Part shown: positions 17,003 to 25,159 of the stretch, piece after piece
Layout of the letters: the number at the start of each line of letters is the position of its first letter
Numbering within the stretch: the stretch's first letter is position 1
DNA from: Nocardioides anomalus
GTDB lineage: Bacteria; Actinomycetota; Actinomycetes; Propionibacteriales; Nocardioidaceae
NCBI RefSeq assembly: GCF_011046535.1
Contig: NZ_CP049257.1
Location: 2,976,001 to 3,040,000 of the forward strand
Direction of reading: 5' to 3'
DNA: 64,000 nucleotides
Notes under the pieces: generated by a model
The model's input: only the letters and a program-made list of their open reading frames with translations
Databases searched by the model: none
What the model was told of the DNA's origin: nothing
Program-made: the position numbers and the translations under genes

Positions 17003-17040
17003 AGTGGCCCTGATCAGCACTTCTGCTGGTCAGGGCCACT
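17003..17040 (-). terminator. Terminator of the initiator tRNA gene
   Basis: An inverted repeat of 17 bp (AGTGGCCCTGA, one mismatch, CAGCA) around a 4-nt loop lies just downstream of the tRNA 3' end. On the minus strand it is followed by a GTCTTTCTCC pyrimidine tract. Confidence 0.8.
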
Positions 17041-17045
17041 TCTCG

Positions 17046-17119
17046 TAGCGGGGGCAGGATTTGAACCTGCGACCTCTGGGTTATGAGCCCAGCGAGCTAC
17101 CGAGCTGCTCCACCCCGCG
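17046..17119 (-). tRNA. Initiator tRNA-fMet (CAT)
   Basis: The minus strand folds as a full cloverleaf. The acceptor strand is CGCGGGG, the D-arm contains AGCTCGGTAGCT, the anticodon arm is CTGGG-CTCATAA-CCCAG, and the T-arm is GCAGG-TTCAAAT-CCTGC; A73 ends the gene and no CCA is encoded. The unpaired first position (C1 facing U72) and the three G-C pairs at the base of the anticodon stem are the hallmarks of the initiator rather than the elongator tRNA. Confidence 0.93.
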
Positions 17120-17131
17120 TCGGTGAACCCA

Positions 17132-17161
17132 ACGTTACGGCACGGGTGGTCGTGGGCTCAA
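17132..17161 (-). promoter_or_regulatory. Promoter of the tRNA-fMet gene
   Basis: On the minus strand TTGAGC (17161-17156) and TAACGT (17137-17132) are 18 bp apart and lie just ahead of the tRNA 5' end at 17119, placing the transcript start about 6 nt upstream of the mature tRNA. The -35 sits only a few bases after nothing but the UPF0182 stop region. Confidence 0.6.
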
Positions 17162-17172
17162 ATCGGGTGCCG

Positions 17173-20100
17173 TCAGGGGGTGGGGCTGGCTCCCGACGGT
17201 GAGGCGGACGGGGTGTCGGTCGCGCCGCCGCTGCCGGCGCCGCCACCGCCGCCCTCGGTGCCGAGGGCCTGGTTGACGTAGTCCTGCGCCTTCTGGATGT
17301 GGCGCTGGTACTCGGCCAGGTCGCCGGCCGAGAGGGCCTGGTCGGCGGCCTCGAACTCCTGCTGGGCCAGGGCGAGGAGCTCCCGGACGCTGCCGGGCTG
17401 ACCGGTGGGCTCGTCGGTGGGCTGGTCGGACGGCTCACCGCTGGGGGTGGGGGTGGGCGTGGTCCCGTCGGTCGGGTCGTCCGAGTTCTGCTGGCTGCCG
17501 TCCAGGGCGGACTCGAGGGCGGCCGAGAGCGAGCGGCCGATGCCGACGTCGCCCTGGTAGGAGACCAGGACGTAGCGCAGGATCGGGAAGTTGGCCGCAT
17601 TGGTGGTCGCCAGGCGGACGTAGACCGGCTCGACGTACATCAGCTCGTCGCCGACGGGCACGGTCAGCAGGTTGCCGTAGCTGACCGAGTTGCCGGAGCG
17701 GTTGAACTCGGCGAGCGTGGCGGAGACGGTCGGGTCCGAGCGCATGTTGTTGGCGACCTGGCCGGGGCCCTGCTGCTGCTCGTCGATGACGTCGATGACC
17801 CGGATCTGGCCGTAGTCGTCGGACGTGGCGTCGCTGTCCACCGAGACGTACGCCGCGAGGTTGCTGCGCTTGTAGGGCACGAACGTCGACGTCATCGACC
17901 AGGTGGCGTCGGTCGGGACGGTGTCCTCGGTCTCGGAGTCCGAGCCGGAGGGGATGAGGCCCGAGGGCTGGGTCACGAACATGCGGTACGGCGGCTGCAG
18001 GCTCTTGGCGGTCCCGGTCGGGTTCGGGTCCTCGGGGACGTCCCAGCGGTTGTTGTCCTGGAACCACGCGTTGGGGTCGGTCACGTGGTAGCGGGCGTAC
18101 TGGTAGCGCTGGACCTTGAACATGTCCTCGGGGTAGCGCAGGTGCTCGCGCAGGTCGTCAGGGATGTCGGAGTTCGGCTTGACGGTGCCGGGGAACGCCG
18201 CGGACCACGCCTTGAGGATCGGGTCCTGGTCGTCCCACGCGTAGAGCGTCACGGTGCCGTCGTAGGCGTCCACGGTGGCCTTGACCGAGTTGCGCATGTA
18301 GTTGATCTCGTCGGTCGGCAGCGTGCGCAGGCCGGTCTCGTCCTGCAGCGTGTCGTCGGTCATCGTCTTGAACGACTCGCGCTCGGAGCCCGGGAACTGG
18401 TCGGTGGTGGTGTAGCCGTCGACGATCCACTCGATCTTGCCGTCGATCACGGCGGGGTAGATGTCGTCGTCGAGGGTCAGCCACGGGGCGACCTTGCGCA
18501 CCCGGTCGGCCGGGTCGCGGTTGTAGATCACCTCGGAGTTGGCGTTCACGCGCCCGGACAGCAGGAAGTTCGTGCTGCCGAACTTGATGGCGTAGAGCAG
18601 CTGGCGGAACGTCGAGCCGACCGGCACGCCGCCGGCGCCGTCGTAGGTCGTGGTGGTCTCGGCGTCCTCGTCGCCGGAGGCGGCGGTGTTGAGGTTGAGC
18701 TCGACGCTCGGGGCGTCGTCGCTGGCCTTGCCGACCACGGAGTAGTCGGGGCTGTTCTCGCCGAAGTAGACCCGCGTCTCGTACTTGCCGACCGCCTGCT
18801 CCAGCGCGTCCTGGCCGGGCTGGTTGCCCTCGGCCCACTGGGTGCGGTCGGTGTCGCCGAGCTCGAGCGGGGTGTTCTGCACGCCGCGCTGGTTGGCGAA
18901 CGCCGCGATCACGTCGTTGCCGTGGGTGTAGACGGTGTGCAGGTTCAGCCAGTTCTTGACGTCGCTGTTGAGGGCACCCTGGTCGAGCTCGCGCACGCCG
19001 AGCACGAGCGCGCGGTCGTTGCCCTCGATGTCGTAGCGGTCCACGTCGAGCACGTCGGCGGTCGAGTAGTAGCCGCGCACCTGCTGGTTCTGCTGGAACA
19101 CGTCGCGCACCAGCGCGGGGTCGACGAGCGGGACCGAGGTGATGTTCTGGTCGTTCTCGGCGTCCACCGCGGCGGCGGGGGTCCCGCTCGCGGGCAGGCG
19201 GTACTCCGCCACCGTGTCGATGTCGTACGCCGCGCGCGTGGCGTCGATGTTCTTGGAGATGTAGCCCGACTCCTTGTCGGCCTCGCTCGGCTTGACCTGG
19301 AACTGCTGCACGATGCCGGGCCAGATCAGCCCGAGCAGGATCGCGGACAGCACCAGCAGCGAGAGTCCGAGCGAGGGCAGCAGCCAGGTGCGGCGCCAGA
19401 CGTTGACGAAGAACAGCACGGCGCAGATCAGCGCGATGCCCATGAGGATCGCCTTGGCGGGCAGCACCGCGTTGTCGTCGGTGTAGGTGATGCCGGTGAG
19501 CAGCGAGCCCTTCTGGAAGGCCAGGTCGTAGCGGTCCAGCCAGTAGTCGAGCGCCTTGGCCAGCACGAAGACGCCGAGCAGCACCGAGAGCTGCGCCTGC
19601 GCGGCTCCGGAGAGCCGGTCGCCGGGGCTCTGCAGCCGGATCCCGCCGTAGAGGTAGTGCACGACCGCCGCGGCCAGCAGCGCGACCACGGTCACGGCCA
19701 TCACGAAGTCGGTGAGGAAGTGGTACCAGGGCAGGTCGAAGACGAAGAAGCCGATGTCCTTGCCGAAGTAGGCGTCCTTGCGCTCGAAGGGCACCCCGTT
19801 GCGCCACAGCATGTAGCTGCGCCACTCCCCCGCACCGGAGGTGCCGGCGAAGATGCCGAGCAGCAGCGCGAGACCGATGACCAGCCACGTCCGGATCGGC
19901 GTGACGGCCTGGCGGTAGCGGTCGAGGCCGGACTGCTCCGGTGACTGCGGGTGGAACAGCGGGCGCGTGCGGAACGCGACGACCATGCTCACCGCGACCA
20001 CGACGCCCATGAGCACGCCGAAGACCAGGAACAGCACGACGCGGGTCCACAGCAGCCGGCTGTAGACCGAGCCGAAGCCGATGTCGCGGTACCACAGCAC

Positions 20101-20244
20101 GTTGGTGTAGAAGTTCGCGAACGTCGTCAGCGCGAAGAAGGCGACCACCAGCACGATCGCGGTGATCACCAGGGCGCGTGAGCGCCGGGACGGCGGGCGG
20201 TCCGCGGGGGTGTCCCGCGGGTCCTCGTCGAACAGCTCGCTCAC
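17173..20244 (-). CDS. UPF0182 family large membrane protein
   Basis: A 1023-residue protein. The N-terminal third has about seven transmembrane helices (first one near residues 25-50: ALVITAIVLVVAFFALTTF), followed by a large extracytoplasmic domain of some 600 residues with the conserved RYDIEGNDRALVLGVRELDQ and PGTVKPNSDIP regions. The last 120 residues are a Pro/Thr/Ser/Asp-rich linker, a short helical repeat rich in Ala/Gln, and a Gly-rich tail. Function of the family is not established. Its GTG start (20244) overlaps the PPA1309 stop by four bases (GTGA), so it is the last gene of a ylbL-like/PPA1309/UPF0182 operon, an order conserved in actinobacteria. Confidence 0.92.
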   Translation of the reverse strand: MSELFDEDPRDTPADRPPSRRSRALVITAIVLVVAFFALTTFANFYTNVLWYRDIGFGSVYSRLLWTRVVLFLVFGVLMGVVVAVSMVVAFRTRPLFHPQSPEQSGLDRYRQAVTPIRTWLVIGLALLLGIFAGTSGAGEWRSYMLWRNGVPFERKDAYFGKDIGFFVFDLPWYHFLTDFVMAVTVVALLAAAVVHYLYGGIRLQSPGDRLSGAAQAQLSVLLGVFVLAKALDYWLDRYDLAFQKGSLLTGITYTDDNAVLPAKAILMGIALICAVLFFVNVWRRTWLLPSLGLSLLVLSAILLGLIWPGIVQQFQVKPSEADKESGYISKNIDATRAAYDIDTVAEYRLPASGTPAAAVDAENDQNITSVPLVDPALVRDVFQQNQQVRGYYSTADVLDVDRYDIEGNDRALVLGVRELDQGALNSDVKNWLNLHTVYTHGNDVIAAFANQRGVQNTPLELGDTDRTQWAEGNQPGQDALEQAVGKYETRVYFGENSPDYSVVGKASDDAPSVELNLNTAASGDEDAETTTTYDGAGGVPVGSTFRQLLYAIKFGSTNFLLSGRVNANSEVIYNRDPADRVRKVAPWLTLDDDIYPAVIDGKIEWIVDGYTTTDQFPGSERESFKTMTDDTLQDETGLRTLPTDEINYMRNSVKATVDAYDGTVTLYAWDDQDPILKAWSAAFPGTVKPNSDIPDDLREHLRYPEDMFKVQRYQYARYHVTDPNAWFQDNNRWDVPEDPNPTGTAKSLQPPYRMFVTQPSGLIPSGSDSETEDTVPTDATWSMTSTFVPYKRSNLAAYVSVDSDATSDDYGQIRVIDVIDEQQQGPGQVANNMRSDPTVSATLAEFNRSGNSVSYGNLLTVPVGDELMYVEPVYVRLATTNAANFPILRYVLVSYQGDVGIGRSLSAALESALDGSQQNSDDPTDGTTPTPTPSGEPSDQPTDEPTGQPGSVRELLALAQQEFEAADQALSAGDLAEYQRHIQKAQDYVNQALGTEGGGGGAGSGGATDTPSASPSGASPTP

Positions 20245-20816
20245 AGTTCCTCGTCCTCCTCGACGGGCTCCAGCGTGGCGGTCAGCAGAGCGACCAGCTC
20301 CGGGACCAGGTCGGGTCCGCCGACGACCGACTGGTCGTCGTCGTGGGCGCGCAGCCGCAGCGCGCAGTACGTCGCCCCGGCGCGGGTCACGCCGACGACC
20401 ATCCGGACCTCCTGGCGGTCCGGGTGCTCGGCCGCGTACGCCGCCGCGGCACTCGGGTCGTCGGGCAGCTCGTCGTCGGCGTCGGGCGGCAGCACCAGGC
20501 GCTCCACCACCGCCGCGCAGCCCGCGACGTCGGGTCCCCAGGCGATCTCGGCCAACGACGACTCGAAGCGGTCCGGCGGCAGCTGCTCCTGCTCGATCGG
20601 GGTCAGCGACCCCTCGGCCGAGGCGTCGTCGAGGCCCATGGCCGCGGCCAGCGCGGGCTCGCGGAGCACCAGGTCGGCGGTGGGGACGAGGGCGTAGAGC
20701 CGGCTCGGCTGGTCCCAGCCGCCCTGCGCGTGGTGGGACTCGATCTCGAGCACGGCCGCCGCCAGGGCGGGGTCGAGATCCTCGTCGAGGGACAGCGGGT
20801 CCAGGGCGTCGCTCAT
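20241..20816 (-). CDS. PPA1309 family protein
   Basis: A 191-residue acidic, cytoplasmic protein of the actinobacterial PPA1309 family, whose function is unknown. It is recognised by HAQGGWDQPSRLYALVPT near the N-terminus and by AEIAWGPDVAGCAAVVERLVLPPDAD in the middle, together with its place between the PDZ protease and UPF0182. The ATG at 20816 shares its A with the TGA of the upstream gene (TGATG), so translation is coupled. A longer frame to 20855 would overlap the protease gene without support. Confidence 0.85.
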   Translation of the reverse strand: MSDALDPLSLDEDLDPALAAAVLEIESHHAQGGWDQPSRLYALVPTADLVLREPALAAAMGLDDASAEGSLTPIEQEQLPPDRFESSLAEIAWGPDVAGCAAVVERLVLPPDADDELPDDPSAAAAYAAEHPDRQEVRMVVGVTRAGATYCALRLRAHDDDQSVVGGPDLVPELVALLTATLEPVEEDEEL

Positions 20817-21871
20817 CAGCAGCTCGGCAGCTTCGCGTCGTGGTCGGCCGCCCACGTCTGCACGACGTCGAGCGCGGACTGGAACGTGTCGACCTTGGCC
20901 AGGCGCATGTCGCCGTGGTGGGCGCCCTGGGCGTCGTCGCAGTTCTCGGCCGGGACCAGGAACAGCTGGGCGCCGTCGTGGTCGGAGCCGGCGATCTTCT
21001 GCTGGATCCCGCCGATCGCGCCGACCTTGCCGTCGGCGCTGATCTCGCCGGTGCCGGCGATGGCGCCGCCGTCGGTCAGCGAGCCCGGCGTGAGCGTGTC
21101 GTAGATGGCCAGCGAGAACATCAGCCCGGCGCTCGGCCCGCCGATGCGCGGGTCGATGGTCACCGTCACCGGGAACGGCAGGATGAAGCCCTGCCCGAGC
21201 TGGATGCCGACCTGCGGGGCGCCGTCGTCGCCCGGCTCCGGCGTCACCGGCACGTCGACTTCCTTGCCGTCGCGCAGCACGGTGAAGGTCACCTTCCCGC
21301 CCGGCGGCGTGCCCTTGATCGCCGCCCGCAGGTCCGAGGACGCCCGCTGGACGTCGCTGGACAGCGGCTGGCCGTTGACCGCCTTGAACAGGTCACGCAC
21401 GGCGAGCGCGCCGTCGGCCGGCGTTCCGGGGGCGATGAGGAGCACCTCCAGCGCGGGCGTCACCTTCTTGCCCAGCGCCGTGAGCGCCACGGCGACCGCG
21501 GTGTCCTGGGAGGACACCATCTGCACCTGGCCCTCGTCGCGCTCCTCGTCGGCGGTCTTGTCGTCGGGGTAGACCGCGTCCTTCGGGTAGACCGCGTCGT
21601 CGGGGTCCAGCCACGCGCCCATCACCTGGAACAGGTTGAGGTCGCTGTCCTTCGGCGTCACCGAGACCGTCGTCATCCGCAGCTGGCCCTCGTCGCGGTA
21701 GGTCTTCTGCCCCGGCACCTGGATGATCTCCTTGCCGTCGGGCGCGCCCAGCACGTTGATGGTGGGGCCGGGCGAGTACATCGTGTACGGCAGCGGCGTG
21801 AGCAGCGCGGCGATGGCCAGCGCGGCCACCAGCGGCACGGCGACGAGCGCCGCCACGACACGCTGGTTCAT
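20816..21871 (-). CDS. YlbL-like membrane-anchored PDZ/Lon-type serine protease
   Basis: A 351-residue protein with one N-terminal membrane anchor (residues 6-25), a PDZ domain at about 130-215 (VLLIAPGTPADGALAVRDLFKAVNGQPL) and a C-terminal S16 Lon-type protease domain. The catalytic Ser-Lys dyad is seen as S247 in GGPSAGLMFSLA and K292 in GGIQQKIAG, 45 residues apart as in Lon. It should act on proteins outside the membrane; the Bacillus homologue YlbL is an SOS-related cell-division protease. The ATG at 21871 is chosen; a GTG three codons upstream is possible. It is the first of three coupled genes. Confidence 0.9.
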   Translation of the reverse strand: MNQRVVAALVAVPLVAALAIAALLTPLPYTMYSPGPTINVLGAPDGKEIIQVPGQKTYRDEGQLRMTTVSVTPKDSDLNLFQVMGAWLDPDDAVYPKDAVYPDDKTADEERDEGQVQMVSSQDTAVAVALTALGKKVTPALEVLLIAPGTPADGALAVRDLFKAVNGQPLSSDVQRASSDLRAAIKGTPPGGKVTFTVLRDGKEVDVPVTPEPGDDGAPQVGIQLGQGFILPFPVTVTIDPRIGGPSAGLMFSLAIYDTLTPGSLTDGGAIAGTGEISADGKVGAIGGIQQKIAGSDHDGAQLFLVPAENCDDAQGAHHGDMRLAKVDTFQSALDVVQTWAADHDAKLPSC

Positions 21872-21907
21872 GCCGCACACTGTCTCAGACGGTTGGTTGG
21901 CGCCGGC

Positions 21908-22168
21908 TCACGAGGCGCGGCGCTGCTCGCGGGGCGAGTCGCCCGTGCGCGGCGTACGCCGGACCGCGACCCCGGTGGACCGCTCGCGGCGCCGCGGCAA
22001 GCGGGTGGCGCGGGGCCGGTCCGCGTCGCGCTCGAGGGCAGCGCCGAGCCGGCGCACGGCCTCGTCGTGGTCGACCTCACCACGGCCCTCCCGGCCGAGC
22101 CAGCCCACCCAGGCCATGGCCACGACGGTCACGACGACCGGCGGCACCAGCCAGAGCAGGATCTCCAC
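21908..22168 (-). CDS. Small single-pass membrane protein
   Basis: An 86-residue protein: one transmembrane helix at residues 4-25 (LLWLVPPVVVTVVAMAWVGW), then a very basic Arg-rich cytoplasmic tail. No family is recognised. The GTG at 22168 is supported by a TACCCT -10 hexamer ending 6 nt upstream, which suggests a leaderless transcript. It is divergent from moaE with only 30 bases between starts and precedes the ylbL-like gene by 36 bases, so it may lead that operon. Confidence 0.65.
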   Translation of the reverse strand: MEILLWLVPPVVVTVVAMAWVGWLGREGRGEVDHDEAVRRLGAALERDADRPRATRLPRRRERSTGVAVRRTPRTGDSPREQRRAS

Positions 22169-22174
22169 CCGTCG

Positions 22175-22191
22175 AGGGTAGGGACTAACGT
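22175..22191. promoter_or_regulatory. Back-to-back leaderless -10 elements
   Basis: Minus-strand TACCCT (22180-22175) ends 6 nt before the GTG at 22168, and plus-strand TAACGT (22186-22191) ends 7 nt before the moaE ATG at 22199. The two promoters must overlap in their -35 regions, each lying within or beyond the other gene's start. Confidence 0.55.
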
Positions 22192-22198
22192 GCCCCGC

Positions 22199-22630
22199 AT
22201 GTCGGAGCCCACGCCCGTCCGGCTCGTCGACCTGCGCGACGCGCCCTTGGACGTCGCCGAGGTGGTGGCCGCACTGGACGACGACGCCTCCGGGGGACTG
22301 ACGCTGTTCGTGGGCCGGGTCCGCGACCACGACCACGGGCAAGGCGTGGTCGGCCTCGACTACAGCGCGCACCCCACGGCGATGGACACCCTGCGCGAGG
22401 TCTGCGAGCGGGTGGCCGCCGCCCACGACGTGCACGGCGTGGCCGCGGTGCACCGGGTCGGCTCGCTCGACATCGGCGACATCGCGGTCGTCGTCGCCAC
22501 GACCTCGGCCCACCGCGGCACGTCGTTCGACGCCTCGCGCATGCTGATCGACACGCTCAAGGCCGAGGTGCCGATCTGGAAGCACCAGCGCTTCACCGAC
22601 GGCTCCGAGGAGTGGGTGGGCTCGCCCTAG
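22199..22630 (+). CDS. moaE: Molybdopterin synthase catalytic subunit
   Basis: A 143-residue MoaE. This subunit transfers sulfur from MoaD thiocarboxylate to precursor Z (cPMP) in molybdenum-cofactor synthesis. The family features VGRVRDHDHG, LDYSAHPTAMDTLREV, VHRVGSLDIGDIAVVV and the catalytic-lysine region VPIWKHQRFTDG are all present, and the length is typical. No moaD or other moa gene lies near it here, so its partners are elsewhere. The frame is open far upstream, but the TAACGT -10 seven bases before 22199 supports this leaderless start. Confidence 0.93.
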   Translation: MSEPTPVRLVDLRDAPLDVAEVVAALDDDASGGLTLFVGRVRDHDHGQGVVGLDYSAHPTAMDTLREVCERVAAAHDVHGVAAVHRVGSLDIGDIAVVVATTSAHRGTSFDASRMLIDTLKAEVPIWKHQRFTDGSEEWVGSP

Positions 22631-22703
22631 GTCGTCCCTGAGATCTCCCTGGGAGGTCCGCGTGCGGCCGCTCCGGCAACCGCCCGCGGCGTACCGTGGA
22701 GCC

Positions 22704-24050
22704 ATGGCAGACGAGCCCGAGGAGCCCCAGAACCCGTTCAAGGGCACCCCGTTCGAGCAGTTCTTCGCCCAAGGCCTCGGCGGCATGGCCGGCCCGGGCG
22801 GAGCCGGCGGTCAGGGCATGCCCGACCTCAACCAGCTCTTCGGTCAGCTGCAGTCGATGCTCCAGCCCTATGACGGCCCGCTCAACTGGGACGTCGCGGT
22901 CGACCTGGCCCGCAAGACCGTCGCGCAGTCGCCCGACCCCTCGCCGACCTCGGCGCAGCAGGCCGCGGTCGCCGACGCCCTGCAGCTCGCCGACCACTGG
23001 CTCGACGCGACCACGTCGTTCCCCTCCGGCGTCACCACCACCGCGGCGTGGAGCCGCGCCGAGTGGGTCGTCGGCACCCTCGACGTCTGGAAGGTGCTGG
23101 TCGAGCCGGTGGCCCGCCAGTCCGTCGGCGCGCTCAGCACCGCACTGCCCGAGGAGGCCCGCGCGCAGGCCGGGCCGCTGCTCGGCATCCTCGGCCGCGC
23201 CATCGGCATGCTGCTGGCCAACCAGGTCGGCTCGGGCATCGGTGCGCTGGCCGGTGAGGTCCTCTCGGTGTCCGACGTCGGCGTGCCGCTCGCGCCCGCG
23301 GGCCGCGCCACGCTGGTGCCGGCCAACGTCACGGCGTTCGCGGCCGGACTCGACGTGCCCGAGCAGGACGTCCTGCTCTACCTCGCGCTGCGCGAGGCCG
23401 CGCACCAGCGGCTCTTCGCCGGGGTGCCGTGGCTGCGCGAGCACCTGGTCGGCGCGGTGACGGCGTACGCCGAGGGCGTGGACGTCAACGTCGAGGGCAT
23501 CCAGCAGCGCGTCGAGGAGCAGATGCGGGGCATCGACCCGGCCCAGCTGGGCAACCCCGAGGCCATGCAGCAGCTGCTCGAGGGCGGCATGTTCGAGATG
23601 CCCGACACCCCCGCGCAGAAGGCCGCGCTGTCGCGGCTCGAGACCACGCTGGCGCTCGTGGAGGGCTGGGTCGACGAGGTCGTCGGCCAGGCCACCGAGG
23701 GCCGGATGCCGACCGCCGCCAAGCTGCAGGAGGCGGTCCGCCGCCGCCGCGCCGAGGGCGGTCCCGCCGAGAAGACCTTCGCCACCCTGGTGGGCCTGGA
23801 GCTGCGCCCGCGCCGGCTGCGTGACGCCTCGACGCTGTGGGGCTCGCTGCGCACCCGGCAGGGGGTCGAGGCCCGCGACGGCGTGTGGATGCACCCCGAC
23901 CTGCTGCCGACCGAGGCCGACCTCGACGACCCGCTGGGCTTCCGCGAGGGCGCCACAGCACCGACGGAGCTCAGCGAGGAGGACTTCGACGCCGAGCTGC
24001 GCAAGCTGCTCGACGGGCCGTCGGACTCCGCACCCTCCGACGAGGAGTGA
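22704..24050 (+). CDS. DUF2342 zinc-dependent metalloprotease-like protein
   Basis: A 448-residue member of the actinobacterial DUF2342 family (annotated as putative zinc metalloprotease or hydrolase). It has an N-terminal Gly/Pro-rich segment (NPFKGTPFEQFFAQGLGGM), a helical core and the conserved ALREAAHQRLF motif around residues 226-236. There the usual metal-binding HExxH of classical proteases is not present as such, so activity is uncertain. TACCGT ending 6 nt before the ATG suggests a leaderless mRNA. Its stop overlaps the NUDIX start (GTGA), so the two are coupled; the same pairing is common in actinobacteria. Confidence 0.87.
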   Translation: MADEPEEPQNPFKGTPFEQFFAQGLGGMAGPGGAGGQGMPDLNQLFGQLQSMLQPYDGPLNWDVAVDLARKTVAQSPDPSPTSAQQAAVADALQLADHWLDATTSFPSGVTTTAAWSRAEWVVGTLDVWKVLVEPVARQSVGALSTALPEEARAQAGPLLGILGRAIGMLLANQVGSGIGALAGEVLSVSDVGVPLAPAGRATLVPANVTAFAAGLDVPEQDVLLYLALREAAHQRLFAGVPWLREHLVGAVTAYAEGVDVNVEGIQQRVEEQMRGIDPAQLGNPEAMQQLLEGGMFEMPDTPAQKAALSRLETTLALVEGWVDEVVGQATEGRMPTAAKLQEAVRRRRAEGGPAEKTFATLVGLELRPRRLRDASTLWGSLRTRQGVEARDGVWMHPDLLPTEADLDDPLGFREGATAPTELSEEDFDAELRKLLDGPSDSAPSDEE

Positions 24051-24640
24051 GCCTGCGCGACGGGGCGCTGGCCACGCTGCGGGGCTGGGCCGCGCCCGAC
24101 GCCGGGCAGACCGCGCTGCGGGACCGCTACGTCGCGCACCTCGAGTCGCACGCCGACGCGGCGTACCGCTCCTGCCGGCCCGACCACCTCACCGCGAGCG
24201 CGCTCGTGGTCTCGGCCGACCGGACCCACGTCCTGCTCACGCTGCACGCCAAGGCCGGCCGGTGGTTCCAGTTCGGCGGGCACTGCGAGCCCGGTGACGC
24301 CTCCCTGGCCGCGGCCGCGCTGCGCGAGGCGACCGAGGAGTCCGGCGTGCCCGGACTGGTCCTCGACCCCGAGCCGGTGCACCTCGACGAGCACCCGGTG
24401 ACGTTCTGCGGCGCACCGGGGCTGGTGCACCACCTCGACGTGCGGTTCGTGGCGCTCGCACCGGTCGACGCCGTCCCGGTGGTCAGCGATGAGTCCACCG
24501 ACGTGCGGTGGTGGCCGGTCGGCGCGCTGCCCGAGCCGGACACCGGGCTCGTGGCCCGGTCCCTCGAGCGCCTCGCTCAGTCGACGTCCTGGCCCGGCGG
24601 CGGCTCGACCCTGGCCGCCGCGGACCAGCCCAGCAGGTAG
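24047..24640 (+). CDS. NUDIX hydrolase
   Basis: A 197-residue NUDIX protein with the box GGHCEPGDASLAAAALREAT followed by EESG at about residues 80-103. The first catalytic acid is Asp instead of Glu and the loop to RE is one residue longer than the textbook pattern, as in other members of this actinobacterial subgroup; REATEE, the metal-binding core, is intact. It would hydrolyse a nucleoside-diphosphate-linked compound. GTG 24047 overlaps the DUF2342 stop. Its 3' end overlaps the convergent YgjP-like gene by 64 bases, which is unusual and could produce antisense pairing of the two mRNAs. Confidence 0.88.
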   Translation: MSLRDGALATLRGWAAPDAGQTALRDRYVAHLESHADAAYRSCRPDHLTASALVVSADRTHVLLTLHAKAGRWFQFGGHCEPGDASLAAAALREATEESGVPGLVLDPEPVHLDEHPVTFCGAPGLVHHLDVRFVALAPVDAVPVVSDESTDVRWWPVGALPEPDTGLVARSLERLAQSTSWPGGGSTLAAADQPSR

Positions 24641-25119
24641 CCCTTGGCCCGCTCGGCCTGCGGGTAGCGGTCCACCCACCCCCAGAACGCCGCGTCGTGG
24701 CCCGGCTCGATGAGGTGCGCGAGCTCGTGGACCAGCACGTAGTCGGTGACCCACAGCGGCATGCCGTGCAGCCGCTCGGAGAGCCGGATGGTGCGGTCCC
24801 CCGGTGTGCACGAGCCCCAGCGCTGCTTCTGGTTGCCGACCCAGCGCACCGAGCCCGGCACGGCCAGCCCGCCGAGGTAGCGGTCGTTGAGGAGCAGCGC
24901 CCGCTCCATCAGCTCCGCGTCGGTCAGCGGCTCCCTCTCCTCCGACTTGCGGACGCGCGCCACCATCTCGTCGACCCACTCCGCCTCCTGCTTGCGGGTC
25001 ATCGACGCGGGGATGAGGACCACGATCTTGTCGCCGTCGCGGTACGCCGACACGGTGCGGCGGCGCCGCTTGCTGCGGCGCACCTCCACCTCGGGTGCCG
25101 GCTCCGGCGCGACCGCCAT
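24577..25119 (-). CDS. YgjP-like M48-family metallopeptidase (DUF45)
   Basis: A 180-residue DUF45/YgjP-type zinc metallohydrolase. The metal site is H131-E132-x2-H135 (HELAH) with a third ligand H141 (EPGHDAAFW), preceded by the family's WGSC motif (residues 101-104). In vivo substrate is unknown. The ATG at 25119 has TAGATT ending 6 nt upstream, fitting a leaderless transcript. It converges on and overlaps the NUDIX gene. Confidence 0.88.
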   Translation of the reverse strand: MAVAPEPAPEVEVRRSKRRRRTVSAYRDGDKIVVLIPASMTRKQEAEWVDEMVARVRKSEEREPLTDAELMERALLLNDRYLGGLAVPGSVRWVGNQKQRWGSCTPGDRTIRLSERLHGMPLWVTDYVLVHELAHLIEPGHDAAFWGWVDRYPQAERAKGYLLGWSAAARVEPPPGQDVD

Positions 25120-25159
25120 GCCGGGAATCTAGCCCGTCGGGGCGCCGACGTCCGGGACG

